Notes: generated from the letters alone by a model not told the origin. A stretch of DNA of 64,000 nucleotides from Candidatus Omnitrophota bacterium (GCA_020632575.1 JACKFH010000016.1:1-64000), one strand, 5' to 3'; numbered from the stretch's first letter, positions 34,873 to 44,658 are shown. Program-made: numbers and translations.

Positions 34873-37401
34873 TCAGTCGTACATCCACCAGTTTGAAACG
34901 TCCAACTCAATTTGGGTTGGGCGAGGACCTGGATTCAGTTTGAACTCGGCCTCCGCGAGGGCGCTCCACTTGCTTCCGCCAAAGACTCTCGCTCTGACCA
35001 CCGTGTCGGAGGTTAGGACGATGGGGGCGGAAAAGGGAAGCGCTCCATCGAGAATTCCGCCACCCTCAACCCTTGGATCCGAACCCTCGATCGTGAAATA
35101 GATCGTTCCGGATTGATTGGGATTCAAGATGACCAATCTCTCACCCTCCCAAACAGACCCGCCGTGCTGAGGAGAACCGTTCACCTCAAACATGGGAGCG
35201 TCGAGGTCTGGAAACAAACCCGCCGCTCGGAGTTGATTCAGAACGATGCCCGTCCGAAAGGGGAAATAAGTGTCTCGCAATCGGTTCAACTCATTGACCC
35301 AATGAATGTCTCGAGTGTAAAGGTCGTAGGGACCGCCTACCGGATGATGGTCGCGACGGTGATCGCCCCATCGAGCCGATTCGAGAATGATGGCCGGGTC
35401 GATTTCATTCGCCCGTTTTTCATAAAGGCTCCAGGCTCCTTTGGGTGTTAAAACCCCCTCATTGAATAGTTGCTTCTGAACCCGATCGGCGAACAGGATC
35501 AGGAACTCGTCATTCTGTTTCAGTCGTTGCAGGAGTTCGGTCGGTCCACCGAAGTCATTTTTGAGAACCACATTCTCCAAAACGTTCTTTAAGGTGTGTT
35601 CCGCATCCCAGGAAAAGTAGCGGAATCCCGAGCCGTCGATCCGGTTCCTCCCGGCGTACCAGTTCTTATGAGCCCAGTCATCGTTGCCGGCCCAAAAATT
35701 GAGGATCATGTAATCGATGAAAGGGACGATCTCGAGGAATTGCTTTAGCTCATTATACTGAGCCGGACTGGAAAGGTCCCCTCTGGCGATGGTTAACATC
35801 TCGTTGTAGCCGTTGTTGGAACCCGAGACGACATCGAAGGGATTATGGCGGATGACATCATAGTCCTCATCTTCGCCGCCCAGGTAGTCCGAATGAAAAT
35901 GTTCGTCGGGACGTTCGTGGATATCGTAGAGGCCCCAATACAGTCCATTCAAAAAGAGATGGACATAACGGCCATGAGAGGAGAGATGCCCCATGGCGAT
36001 CTGCGCGTCGTTCATGAACTGATCGCGCAAGTATTGGGCGCGAATTCGCTGTCCCAAATCCCAGGGATGAATCCAGGTCTGATTCAAACGAGCGTCCAGA
36101 ACCAGAGTGTCGAAAGATTGGACCGAGGAATCTGGATACAGAGGAAACTCCAGGTGCGAGGGACCGTATTCGTTCTTGAAGAGGAGACGCATTGAAAGTT
36201 TGGGAGACTTCCAGTTGGGGTCCGTGCTGGTTTGGCCCTGGATTCTTATTCCCGAATTAATCGCGAACCCCTCCGTGCCATCGGGAAAGATGAGTTCCGC
36301 CGAACATGCGCGCTCCCAATTGATTCCTGACAGCGCTCCATTGGAATAGATCCCGGTCTCGGGGCTGAACCAGTCGTCCACATCCATGACCACCGACATG
36401 GCGGGGATCGAGACGAGCGCCTCATGAAGACGATCAGCGTAGATCGGGTCTAGGGTCACCTCCGGATCCATTTCGTAATCTCCAGCCATGAGATCGTTGG
36501 AGGAGGGGGGACCGCCCCAGGTCAACGGAAACCCGGGAGGCGTCGCGGACTGGACAAACACATCGTTGGGGAAAATGTAGGTCTGCGTGTCCACGTCCGT
36601 GGGAATATAACCGGGTTTGGACGCCATTGCCCGAAGCGTCGTGGTCGTTGTCACCGAGACAGGGCCGACATAGAGGGTTCCGGTCGAATCGGTCGGAGCG
36701 CTCCCATCGGTGGTGAATCGAATCGTGGCTCCGGGTGTGTCGGAAGTAATCGCGACCTGAAATGGGTTCGTGTAAAAGCCTCGATCGATGCTGAATTTAG
36801 TGTCCTCGACCAGGCCTGTGGAAATCTCACCATTCGTTCCCCCTGGTGTGGGCGATGCGAAATATCCAGTGGCACCTCCGACAAAACCAAAGGAGATGTC
36901 TGAAACTTGTTCAGGAAACGCCGGGGAATAGTGATGAGCCACCGTTGTTCCGTCCTGTTCGACAAGGCCGAGATATTCCCCGTCCCGGTCGAGGCGAAAA
37001 TTGGCATGAAGTGGATTGGGGGGATCCGACCTGTCTTTTCCGGAGGCGAAAACGATCAGGTGTTCACTCGGGCCGATACTGACCGCGGGAATTCTCCATT
37101 TCGTAAGATCTCCCGAATTGTCCGTTAAATACCACCCATCCAGATCGACAGCGGCGCCGGTCGGATTATAGATCTCGATCCAGTCAGAAAAATCGCCATC
37201 CTCGTCCTGCAGGATTGTCGAGTTTGACGCCATGAATTCGCTGATCAGGAGCGACCCTTGGGCCTCCGAATCGGCGACGTTCACTACCAACAGCATCAGG
37301 GCAGACAGGGAGACATAGATGAACGAATTTACTCGGAGGTAGGAGTGAACTCCCTTGGATCGAACGGACGAAGATCTAATTCCAAAATGATCACATACCA
37401 A
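34873..37401 (-). CDS. Exported lamin-tail/CotH kinase-family protein
   Basis: The 842-aa protein starts with a hydrophobic signal (FIYVSLSALMLLVVNVADSEAQ). Then follow a lamin-tail domain (LLISEFMASNS, DWIEIYNPTG, about 50-190), a chitobiase/beta-hexosaminidase C-terminal-type domain (ATIRFTTDGSAPT, about 200-275), a CotH-like kinase domain (LFLNGLYWGLYDIHERPDE and FRYFSWDAEHTL, about 330-740), and a second chitobiase-like domain near the end. CotH kinases phosphorylate spore-coat proteins in Bacillus; the role of exported multi-domain versions is unknown. The only suitable start is TTG 37401, with GGGTG just upstream, so the start is less certain than the rest. Confidence 0.85.
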   Translation of the reverse strand: MVCDHFGIRSSSVRSKGVHSYLRVNSFIYVSLSALMLLVVNVADSEAQGSLLISEFMASNSTILQDEDGDFSDWIEIYNPTGAAVDLDGWYLTDNSGDLTKWRIPAVSIGPSEHLIVFASGKDRSDPPNPLHANFRLDRDGEYLGLVEQDGTTVAHHYSPAFPEQVSDISFGFVGGATGYFASPTPGGTNGEISTGLVEDTKFSIDRGFYTNPFQVAITSDTPGATIRFTTDGSAPTDSTGTLYVGPVSVTTTTTLRAMASKPGYIPTDVDTQTYIFPNDVFVQSATPPGFPLTWGGPPSSNDLMAGDYEMDPEVTLDPIYADRLHEALVSIPAMSVVMDVDDWFSPETGIYSNGALSGINWERACSAELIFPDGTEGFAINSGIRIQGQTSTDPNWKSPKLSMRLLFKNEYGPSHLEFPLYPDSSVQSFDTLVLDARLNQTWIHPWDLGQRIRAQYLRDQFMNDAQIAMGHLSSHGRYVHLFLNGLYWGLYDIHERPDEHFHSDYLGGEDEDYDVIRHNPFDVVSGSNNGYNEMLTIARGDLSSPAQYNELKQFLEIVPFIDYMILNFWAGNDDWAHKNWYAGRNRIDGSGFRYFSWDAEHTLKNVLENVVLKNDFGGPTELLQRLKQNDEFLILFADRVQKQLFNEGVLTPKGAWSLYEKRANEIDPAIILESARWGDHRRDHHPVGGPYDLYTRDIHWVNELNRLRDTYFPFRTGIVLNQLRAAGLFPDLDAPMFEVNGSPQHGGSVWEGERLVILNPNQSGTIYFTIEGSDPRVEGGGILDGALPFSAPIVLTSDTVVRARVFGGSKWSALAEAEFKLNPGPRPTQIELDVSNWWMYD

Positions 37402-37558
37402 GATTCACCCCTTGCACCCACATTCGGAGGGAGACCGAGAACTCTAGTTGGAGTGTACTCTTCCCGCGCCACAGTTGAGAGAGTGCGAGTCTTAGGCGAA
37501 TACGGGGGTGAATCCAAACTTCTTCACTCTCCGGTCTGGCCTTCTTTTCAATCTTTTC

Positions 37559-40500
37559 TTATTCGATTCGAAGGGTCACCATTTCATAAGGTAAGATCTC
37601 GAATGTATTTCCCAATCTCTCACTTCGACCACCATTGAGGTCGGATCGATAAACCTTCCAATCCTTTTTTCCTGAAAAAGATAGATCGACCTTCTCTGGC
37701 ATTCCGGATGCGCCATAGAGACGGGCCTCCCAAGCCTTCCTATCTTGAGTGGGTTTCAACGATGAGACAATCGTGCTCGAGGGCTGAACTTGCATGAAGG
37801 AGGGCGCCTCAGGCGTATCATCAGGAACCCTAGCGGTAATCAGAGGCTGGCTCCGCTCCATCCCAAACTGGTTCGCGTCGGCTGAATCGAACATAAGATG
37901 AGGTTGGATGGCATAGCGGAAAATCGTTGGGCCCTCCTGGTCTGCCTTGTAGTTGGTGAACCAGTAGTTGTTCATCACATAAGAGTAGAAAGTCTGGGTC
38001 GGCCCTAGATGTTCGATCCAGGGGGTTTCGGCGGTGATCTGCCCGACCTCGACTAGGGGTGCATCGACTGTCGCCACAGTGACACCGTAATCCTGGTTGG
38101 AAACATCGACCCAACGCTGGACGGTGAACCAGTTTTTGCAGGCGCCTGGAAGTTGATCATGATCCGGTCGAATAACTCCCCAACCGATGTCCAACCGGAT
38201 CTGACCATCTGGGATGTCGAAAGGAAAGGCGAAGTGGACTCCCTCTTTTTCACGGATCTTCCGTTTGTCCAGTTCATCGATGATGTCGATGCGATCCAAT
38301 CCCTGGAAGATACGGACCTCGCGGTTCAGATGATAGCAACCCTGCGGATGGGACTCCGCCACCAACGAGACCACGAGCGGGCCATTTTCTTTGACTCGGA
38401 TTGTGACTGGATCGGTTCGAACCGCGTCTTTGGGGTCGCTCCCAGGTACATAAAAATATTCGTTGAGGCCCATTCCATCTTCCCTATCCACAAGGTTCCG
38501 CTGAATAGGCTCCCAATAGACTGTGGCGATTGCCCCGCTTTGTTCATCCAAGACTACTTTCAAATCGGGACTGATCAGTTGATTTCCCTCCACCTCGAGA
38601 GATTCATCGGCGGGTCCTTGTCCTTCCGTCACTGTGTATTTCTTAGATCCAAAAGGTGGAACCCCCTCGGCCAGAAATGCCAATTCCCCAGTGGTCAACC
38701 GTTGGCTGGGAACGGGGTTTCCATCCGAGTCGAGGACCCGGTCACCCTCGAGGTCATTATCTGAAAGATAAACCACATCGGACCTGGGCCAAGAGTTTGT
38801 ATTAGAAACCATAAGAGTATTCGAATCCTGCTCGTCCGATTGGATGGTCTTCATGGAAGCATCGAGAAGGTCTTTGGATTGTTGGTCGGCGTCCAAAGCG
38901 AAGGCCTGTTTGATTCGCCATTGACCCAGAGTGAATTCGGTGTCGGGCTGGCTGATGCTGGTGTGGGCGCCCCAGGTGTGTTCGTCATAAAGAATGACAT
39001 TCCTCCAGGCCTGATAATAATCCTCATCGGGAAAATTCGTGGGATCCAACATCGCCCACAAGGCTTCCCCCTGACTCAGTCGTTCGGCGGCCTCACGGTT
39101 CAGTGCCGTTTCCAGCGCGGAGGAGGCGGCGCCATCCTCCCAGTAAGGCGTGAAATCTCCGGCATAGGCGGGGATCTCTTTTCCATGCCGCTCCTCGAAG
39201 GCATGCATGGCCTCGGAGGTGGTGGCGATGTGCAATCTCGGATAGGCGTATTTTTCATTCCACTTCCGGACATAATCGCAGAGACCCCGGTCGGGGGGAC
39301 CGTTGTCACCTCCGATGGAATAACGAACCTGAAGGACATCGTAGGGATACCCGCGATCGACCAGTTTTTCGATGTGCAGGAGGATACGTTCGTCATCCTC
39401 GACTCGGCCATGATGGAACCAGGAATAGCCCTCGCCCGCGACCCAAGCGAGGATTTTCTCTTGTCCCGATTGCGACACCCAATAAAAAGGACGGTCGCCC
39501 CAGGCGGTCAGGGTGAATCCGAGGCGTGCGCTCCGGTTGGATCCAATCGAGAGGTAATCGACTCCGCTGTGTGCCAGGACGGGGACGATTCCCCAGCTGT
39601 AGCCGGGAACATCGCTGATCATGGCGGAATCGATCTCGACCCCATACTCTTTTTCGAGGCGGACCGCACAATCGGTCAATCGAACGAACTCTTCGGGGCG
39701 ACACAACCCGGTTAGTTCATTTCCATAAAGCGCGTCGAGACCGATCCATCCTTTGTTCACAGCGTCAAAGAACTCTTTGCGCTTTTCTTCGGAGGCCTGA
39801 CGGAGGTAGCTGTCCACCGCCCAGAGAACCTCAACATTCCACTTGAACCTGCTTCCCTCCGGATCGTTGGCGGTCTCCCTGGCCCAGACGATGGCTTGTT
39901 CAAAATAGTCCCAGTGGAGTTTCTCCACCACGCTCTGGAGTTGGGTGTAGCCGATATCGACATGGGAATGAGGGAGAATATAAACATCCCATTTCCGCGC
40001 CGGAGGAACATCGTATTCGGTGGAATCGACAACCTCTTCCGCGAGAATCAACTCCGCGATCACTCTTTTTTCAGTCTCACCCGCCGGAATGGGAATCTCC
40101 ACTTCTTGGTCGCCAGGGCTCAGGGTGACTTTCTTTTCGTGGTCTGGATTTATACGCAGAGTCGCCCCTTCGGGAGGCCCGATATGTCGGACTTTGATCT
40201 GGATAGATTGATGAAGGGCGCCGTCCACTTCTTTGAGGTACTGAGGGCAATCGACCGCCTGGATACAGGTCAGGTTGGATTGCTCGCCAAGTTGGACGCC
40301 TTCAGGCGCTTCGAACGCCACGGAGTCATAGAGGATCCAACTCTCCTTGGTGGATGTGATCTGGACCTGGTTGGGTCCTTTCTTCAAGGCCCCGACTGGA
40401 ATATCCACCACCACTTTGTGTTCTTTTAGGGAAGACAGATCCCCTTGGATGGATTCCTTCCCGCCCCCTTTAGGGAGAGGAAATTCCTCTAATTGATCGT

Positions 40501-40870
40501 TAACAGAGACGATGAGGGTGGGTGGGATCTGTGGATGAGTGTCCAGAAGATCGATGGTGAGCTGGCAGTTTCCCTCTTTCGGAAGTTGCTGGAGAGCGAA
40601 GAGAATCGTGAACGTGTGATCCTTTCTTCCGCCCCAATAATCGACCGGTCCCGGTTGGGCATAAGGCCAATCTCGCGCCGGATCCGAGATCCCGATGATG
40701 TACACCGGATCGGGGGGAAACTGTTCGAAGCCATTTGGGGCCAGATAAAATTCCGTCGCGCTATTATCGGACTGTCCGATCTCCCAGAGTGTTTCGAGGC
40801 CTCCCGCTGTCACAGCATCCAAAGTGAATAGCCCCAAAAGGGCGATAAAAAGAGAGAATAATCGTTTCAT
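37559..40870 (-). CDS. Exported alpha-mannosidase of GH38 with PL4-like N-terminal domain
   Basis: This 1103-aa protein has a signal peptide (LFSLFIALLGLFTLDAVTAG). Residues about 25-195 resemble domain III of rhamnogalacturonan lyases (ETLWEIGQSDNSATEF and DWPYAQPGPVDYWGG), a carbohydrate-binding fold. The GH38 catalytic region starts near 290 with LPHSHVDIGYT, which supplies a zinc His and Asp, and carries the nucleophile-type Asp in ISDVPGYSWG near 417. A long C-terminal beta region completes the enzyme. GGAGG lies 9 bases before ATG 40870. GH38 enzymes trim alpha-mannosides; the attached lyase-type domain suggests a plant- or algal-type polysaccharide target. It is followed downstream by the CotH gene after 157 bp. 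Confidence 0.9.
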   Translation of the reverse strand: MKRLFSLFIALLGLFTLDAVTAGGLETLWEIGQSDNSATEFYLAPNGFEQFPPDPVYIIGISDPARDWPYAQPGPVDYWGGRKDHTFTILFALQQLPKEGNCQLTIDLLDTHPQIPPTLIVSVNDQLEEFPLPKGGGKESIQGDLSSLKEHKVVVDIPVGALKKGPNQVQITSTKESWILYDSVAFEAPEGVQLGEQSNLTCIQAVDCPQYLKEVDGALHQSIQIKVRHIGPPEGATLRINPDHEKKVTLSPGDQEVEIPIPAGETEKRVIAELILAEEVVDSTEYDVPPARKWDVYILPHSHVDIGYTQLQSVVEKLHWDYFEQAIVWARETANDPEGSRFKWNVEVLWAVDSYLRQASEEKRKEFFDAVNKGWIGLDALYGNELTGLCRPEEFVRLTDCAVRLEKEYGVEIDSAMISDVPGYSWGIVPVLAHSGVDYLSIGSNRSARLGFTLTAWGDRPFYWVSQSGQEKILAWVAGEGYSWFHHGRVEDDERILLHIEKLVDRGYPYDVLQVRYSIGGDNGPPDRGLCDYVRKWNEKYAYPRLHIATTSEAMHAFEERHGKEIPAYAGDFTPYWEDGAASSALETALNREAAERLSQGEALWAMLDPTNFPDEDYYQAWRNVILYDEHTWGAHTSISQPDTEFTLGQWRIKQAFALDADQQSKDLLDASMKTIQSDEQDSNTLMVSNTNSWPRSDVVYLSDNDLEGDRVLDSDGNPVPSQRLTTGELAFLAEGVPPFGSKKYTVTEGQGPADESLEVEGNQLISPDLKVVLDEQSGAIATVYWEPIQRNLVDREDGMGLNEYFYVPGSDPKDAVRTDPVTIRVKENGPLVVSLVAESHPQGCYHLNREVRIFQGLDRIDIIDELDKRKIREKEGVHFAFPFDIPDGQIRLDIGWGVIRPDHDQLPGACKNWFTVQRWVDVSNQDYGVTVATVDAPLVEVGQITAETPWIEHLGPTQTFYSYVMNNYWFTNYKADQEGPTIFRYAIQPHLMFDSADANQFGMERSQPLITARVPDDTPEAPSFMQVQPSSTIVSSLKPTQDRKAWEARLYGASGMPEKVDLSFSGKKDWKVYRSDLNGGRSERLGNTFEILPYEMVTLRIE

Positions 40871-40924
40871 TGAGTTGAACCTCCATCAGGTGTCAAAAAC
40901 GCGCTCATCATTGATCAACTGAGA

Positions 40925-42130
40925 TCACGGCAATTCGGGAAGACCCCCAGAGTCATATCGGTCAATGGCCTTCATGACCACTTGGATGGTCTTTCGTAGA
41001 CACTCCGCACTCATGTTGTCCCAATGATCCCTTCGGGTGTGATAAAAGGGAGCGTACTTCGGATTCATGGCCGCGAGCGCCACGGCGTGCATCCCGCCCT
41101 GAGTGAAGGCGGCGGCATCGGTCGACCCCACTGTGACAGTCGAATAGGGCAAGTCCCATCCACAATCCAAGCCAGCCTCCTTCATCAATCGGCTCAGTCT
41201 CGCATCATGCGATACGGAACCGTTCATGTCCTTCGTGTAAATCGCGAGGAAATCCTCGTCACGGAATGTATCCAAGGTCACAAACACCGTTTCGATATCA
41301 CTCCCATTCGCATGGTTCTTTTTCACAAAATGTTTCGCGCCGCGCAAACCCGCCTCCTCCGAACCTGTGATCAGGAACGCGATTTCGGTCCGATCGAGTC
41401 GGTGGCCGGTCTGCCCAAAATGTCTGGCGAGTCCGAGGGCGATGAACACTCCGCTCAGGTTGTCATTGGCTCCGGGAGAGACCACCCCATAGTTGGTAAA
41501 TAAGAGACCGATCGCAAAAGCGGGAACAAGAAGAAGCTGAAAAAGACCGACATACAGAAGGAGTTGGCTCTCCCCGCCAGCGGCAAAGGAAACAATCAGC
41601 GCCAACCCGTCGCTCATAAACTTAAGCGGAAGTGCGAGAAGACCATAAAGAAGGATGACCGGGAGCTGTTTGGGAAAGAGGTAATTCCAGCGCCACTCAT
41701 AGGCTGCATCGGGGTGGGCGTTAAGGATGATCCGTCTTTCGATAGGCCCCTTCGGAGGAATGGACGCCATCACATTGGATGAAATCTGCTTTGGAAACAA
41801 TCCATCGAAAAAACGTCTATATCGAAACAACTCGAGGAACCAGGCCAAAAAGCTCAAGCCGCTGAACGCCAAAGCGAGTGGAATCGACCACCAATACAAG
41901 ACGAAGGATGGCATGAGCAAGAGCGCCGTAACCATAGGGACGCTCATAAAGGCTTTTGATGCGACTGGGAATGAATCGAGAGTCGCTTCTCCCCCTGTGA
42001 ACTCCGTTAATTTCTGACGGACATACTCTTGAAGGCGTTTCTCTCCCTCACTGCCCGGTGGTCGGGGGCCAAAGTTCTCGATGACATATCGAGCCTGCTC
42101 TAGAACGAATTGGACACAATCATTCAGCAT
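40925..42130 (-). CDS. Membrane-embedded M28-family metallopeptidase
   Basis: The 401-aa product shows the M28 aminopeptidase ligands: NAHPDAAYE (His/Asp), GANDNLSG (bridging Asp), GSEEAGLRG (the Glu pair), an Asp in TLDTFRDE and the last His in FYHTRRDHWD. Unlike simple secreted M28 enzymes it carries hydrophobic segments before and inside the catalytic domain (about 62-100 and 155-215), suggesting a membrane-spanning insert. No signal peptide precedes them. GAGGAAG lies just before ATG 42130. It ends 54 bases before the mannosidase start, so the two may share a transcript. Peptide or amino-sugar substrates are unknown. Confidence 0.87.
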   Translation of the reverse strand: MLNDCVQFVLEQARYVIENFGPRPPGSEGEKRLQEYVRQKLTEFTGGEATLDSFPVASKAFMSVPMVTALLLMPSFVLYWWSIPLALAFSGLSFLAWFLELFRYRRFFDGLFPKQISSNVMASIPPKGPIERRIILNAHPDAAYEWRWNYLFPKQLPVILLYGLLALPLKFMSDGLALIVSFAAGGESQLLLYVGLFQLLLVPAFAIGLLFTNYGVVSPGANDNLSGVFIALGLARHFGQTGHRLDRTEIAFLITGSEEAGLRGAKHFVKKNHANGSDIETVFVTLDTFRDEDFLAIYTKDMNGSVSHDARLSRLMKEAGLDCGWDLPYSTVTVGSTDAAAFTQGGMHAVALAAMNPKYAPFYHTRRDHWDNMSAECLRKTIQVVMKAIDRYDSGGLPELP

Positions 42131-42197
42131 GACTTCCTCACTGACCGACGATCACGGGCCTTTCTCAATCATCATGGCCGAAAGTCTCCCTCATTTC

Positions 42198-43526
42198 CTA
42201 CGTGACCGCAAAGGCTGGCTTTCGTGTTTTCCATCGCCCTCTGGTGAAATCGGGGCACTCGACAGGCATGCTTCCTTTCGCGATGGACTCTCCGGAGAGA
42301 CCGACCACGCTGCTCATCGTGGCCGAATCGTACACATCGATGGGGGTTTGGGTCTTTTCCCGAACCGCCTGAATAAACATCTTCAGTTCGAGGTAATCGG
42401 TTCCGCCATGGCCGAATTTTTCCGACTCCTCGAGGATTGTCTTCCACCAGGGATGGTCAAATTCCTTCTGGTAGGGCTCGAACGATTCCCACTCATGGTA
42501 TTCCGGGCTCCGGTCCACCAGATAGAGGGAATTCCTCTGCTCGTTATAAACGCCCCGGGTCCCCTGGAGCATCCATCGATTGTCATAGGGGCGCGGCAAC
42601 TGCATGTCATAGTTGATGACGATCGTTTTCCCCATCTGAGTTCTGACAAACGAGGTCACGATATCCCCTTGTTTGTACTTCCGCTTGGCGTTGGGATGGT
42701 CGGGAACAAAGCGTCGGACGAAAGAATCGTTGATTCCTTTGGAAGCGGTGGCCACCGAGGTCAGGGTGGCGTAGGCGTCACCGCAGTTGATATCCAACCA
42801 ACTCAGAACGGGTCCCTGACTGTGAGTCGGGTATTGATCGCGGTTGTATTTGATCAGAAAATCGGCCCCCCATCGCATGTTTCCTTCGCGATCGAAAAAC
42901 CAATGGTCGACGCAATCGTGGGAGTGAGCGCAATGGCAATGGACAACTTCCCCGAACAACCCTCTACGTACCATGTTGAGAACCGCGAGGTTATCGCGAC
43001 GAAAACTCCAGTTCTCGAGCATCATGCAGGGGACCCCGGTCGCCTCATGGGTGTCGACCAATTGCCAGCACTCCTCCACCGACAGTGCGGCGGGAACCTC
43101 GACCCCGGCATATTTTCCGGCTTTCATCGTGTCGACCGCCATTGGGGTGTGCCAATTCCAGGGAGTGGCGATCAGGACCGCGTCGAGGTCCTCACGCTCG
43201 AGCAGTTTTTGATAGATGGTTTCGTTTTCGGTGTAAGCCTCGGGCTCCGGCTGTTCCGCCTCTTTGAGAATCGCCTTGGCTTTGCCAATCGCCTCCGGAT
43301 CGATATCGCATAGGGCGGGGACCTTGATTCCCGGAAGCGCCAATAGGGTGTTGAGGAGACTTCGGCCCCTGTTGCCGGTTCCGATGAATCCGACTCGAAC
43401 CGGCTCTGGCTCGGGGTTGGCGGAAAGGATTGAGAAACCGGAAGTGGCCGTCAAAGCAAGGGCGGCGCCGACACCTCCTTCGACAAACTCGCGGCGCCTC
43501 AATGTTTTATTCCGGTGGTCGTCCAT
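42198..43526 (-). CDS. Tat-exported GH109-like Gfo/Idh/MocA protein
   Basis: The 442-aa protein has a twin-arginine signal (LRRREFVEGGVG), a Rossmann motif (VGFIGTGNRGRS) and the segment NWSFRRDNLAVLNMV, followed by a GEVVHCHCAHSHD loop. Those features, and VEVPAALSVEECW in place of the usual EKP motif, match GH109 enzymes (NAD-dependent alpha-N-acetylgalactosaminidases) rather than ordinary sugar dehydrogenases. I chose ATG 43526 because AAGGAGG lies 8 bases upstream; the frame is open 59 codons further but that stretch crosses the palindromic repeat. Substrate specificity was not deducible. It precedes the M28 gene by 67 bases. Confidence 0.85.
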   Translation of the reverse strand: MDDHRNKTLRRREFVEGGVGAALALTATSGFSILSANPEPEPVRVGFIGTGNRGRSLLNTLLALPGIKVPALCDIDPEAIGKAKAILKEAEQPEPEAYTENETIYQKLLEREDLDAVLIATPWNWHTPMAVDTMKAGKYAGVEVPAALSVEECWQLVDTHEATGVPCMMLENWSFRRDNLAVLNMVRRGLFGEVVHCHCAHSHDCVDHWFFDREGNMRWGADFLIKYNRDQYPTHSQGPVLSWLDINCGDAYATLTSVATASKGINDSFVRRFVPDHPNAKRKYKQGDIVTSFVRTQMGKTIVINYDMQLPRPYDNRWMLQGTRGVYNEQRNSLYLVDRSPEYHEWESFEPYQKEFDHPWWKTILEESEKFGHGGTDYLELKMFIQAVREKTQTPIDVYDSATMSSVVGLSGESIAKGSMPVECPDFTRGRWKTRKPAFAVT

Positions 43527-43595
43527 GAACCCCCTCCTTGGTATAATGGAATGATTATGAACTAGCGGTTCTTCAATCTTTATTTTGCTATCCCG

Positions 43596-43664
43596 CCGTG
43601 GGAGCGGCATCTTGCCGCGAAAGCCAGGCTCGCCATTCGGGGCAGGGATGCCCCTCCCACGGCA
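43596..43664. repeat. Palindromic cloverleaf-forming intergenic element (REP-like)
   Basis: The 69-bp segment has an outer stem GCCGTGGGAG (43596-43605) pairing with CTCCCACGGC (43655-43664). Inside are two perfect or near-perfect hairpins, GCGGCA-TCT-TGCCGC and GGGGC-AGGGAT-GCCCC, separated by a short AGCC/GGCT-containing stretch. The shape is a multi-arm cruciform typical of dispersed REP/BIME-type elements. It lies between the GH109-like gene start and the thymidylate-synthase-like stop and could also act as a terminator for the latter. Confidence 0.7.
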
Positions 43665-43686
43665 AGAATTAAGACTTGAATGGCCA

Positions 43687-44658
43687 CTAAGGTTTGCCGC
43701 CATTTTTCAAGAAATCGATTTCACCTCGAATCGTCTGAATGTCGGAATCGGTGAATTTCCAAAGGGGTTCGTAAAGGATCGCTTCCATTTGAGGAAGCAC
43801 CTCCACATCCCTCGCGGTCTCACTGTCCCAGGAACGTTTCACATAGGACTCCACATTGGGGAAGACATCGAAAAATCCTTTTTTCGAACTCGCCTCGTCC
43901 TTTTCGAGATGGGAGAAATCCTGTCCATAAATGTGAAGCGAGTTGCTGAAATCGGTGTATCCCCCAAGGCGAGTCTCGCGCCCGGTCCGGTTGGCGATTT
44001 CCTCGACAATCTTTCTTCCGAAATAAGTGATTGCGATGACATTGTCCGCCCAGGCCTTGAACAAGTCCCGGGATCTCCAGATGGTGGTAAGGTTCACCAC
44101 CAGAGTCTTGTCCTCGTCCTCCAAGCAACGGAAATGCATTTCCCCCAGGCAAGGGATGTCTTCTTTAAGTTGGGTGTCGATCACTGGAGCCCGGGTGGTC
44201 ATCACCGCGCGACGTGTGTTGCTGTCTGTTGAAATTCGATCGATGACACTTTCAATCTGATCCACCGTCCCCATCCGTGTCGGATAGGCGCTCATCCGTT
44301 GATGGTAGGTGTAGGGCCATTGGGTCCCAAGGTTCATTTCATCGATCCCGGCAAGGATCTCGTCCATAGGAATCACCAGATTGTCTTTGACACCGAGGAG
44401 TTCGAGGATGTATTTGCCTCTTTCGCAAAAACTCAGGGGAGGGAACCGCGGGTCTTTAAAAGGGTCATTGATCTTGACCAAGACCTGGGCCTCCTTGCTG
44501 GGCGGATCGATGTAATCTCCCATCGGGTCTTTCCGGTCATACTGAGTCCGTTTCTCGACCCCGTGATTCCACACCGCCTCGATTGCTTTGTAGTGCGCCT
44601 CGGGAATTGAGTCGGCCCCGATAAAAACTGTCGGAATGATTCCATGTTTGATCTTCAT
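43687..44658 (-). CDS. Thymidylate synthase-superfamily protein (divergent)
   Basis: The 323-aa product has the thymidylate synthase core: an arginine pair in SNTRRAVMTT, the catalytic-type Cys in EDIPCLGEMHFRC, an RSRD motif (WRSRDLFKAW), Asn in DNVIAITYF, and HIY in NSLHIYGQDF. The residue after the catalytic Cys is Leu instead of the usual His, and the loop before it differs from ThyA, so it may be a methanogen-type or hydroxymethylase-like branch. I chose ATG 44658, with AAAGGG 10 bases upstream; in-frame ATG 44667 and TTG 44676 are alternatives. It would methylate dUMP or a modified pyrimidine using a folate. Neighbours give no help, and no dihydrofolate reductase is adjacent. Confidence 0.8.
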   Translation of the reverse strand: MKIKHGIIPTVFIGADSIPEAHYKAIEAVWNHGVEKRTQYDRKDPMGDYIDPPSKEAQVLVKINDPFKDPRFPPLSFCERGKYILELLGVKDNLVIPMDEILAGIDEMNLGTQWPYTYHQRMSAYPTRMGTVDQIESVIDRISTDSNTRRAVMTTRAPVIDTQLKEDIPCLGEMHFRCLEDEDKTLVVNLTTIWRSRDLFKAWADNVIAITYFGRKIVEEIANRTGRETRLGGYTDFSNSLHIYGQDFSHLEKDEASSKKGFFDVFPNVESYVKRSWDSETARDVEVLPQMEAILYEPLWKFTDSDIQTIRGEIDFLKNGGKP

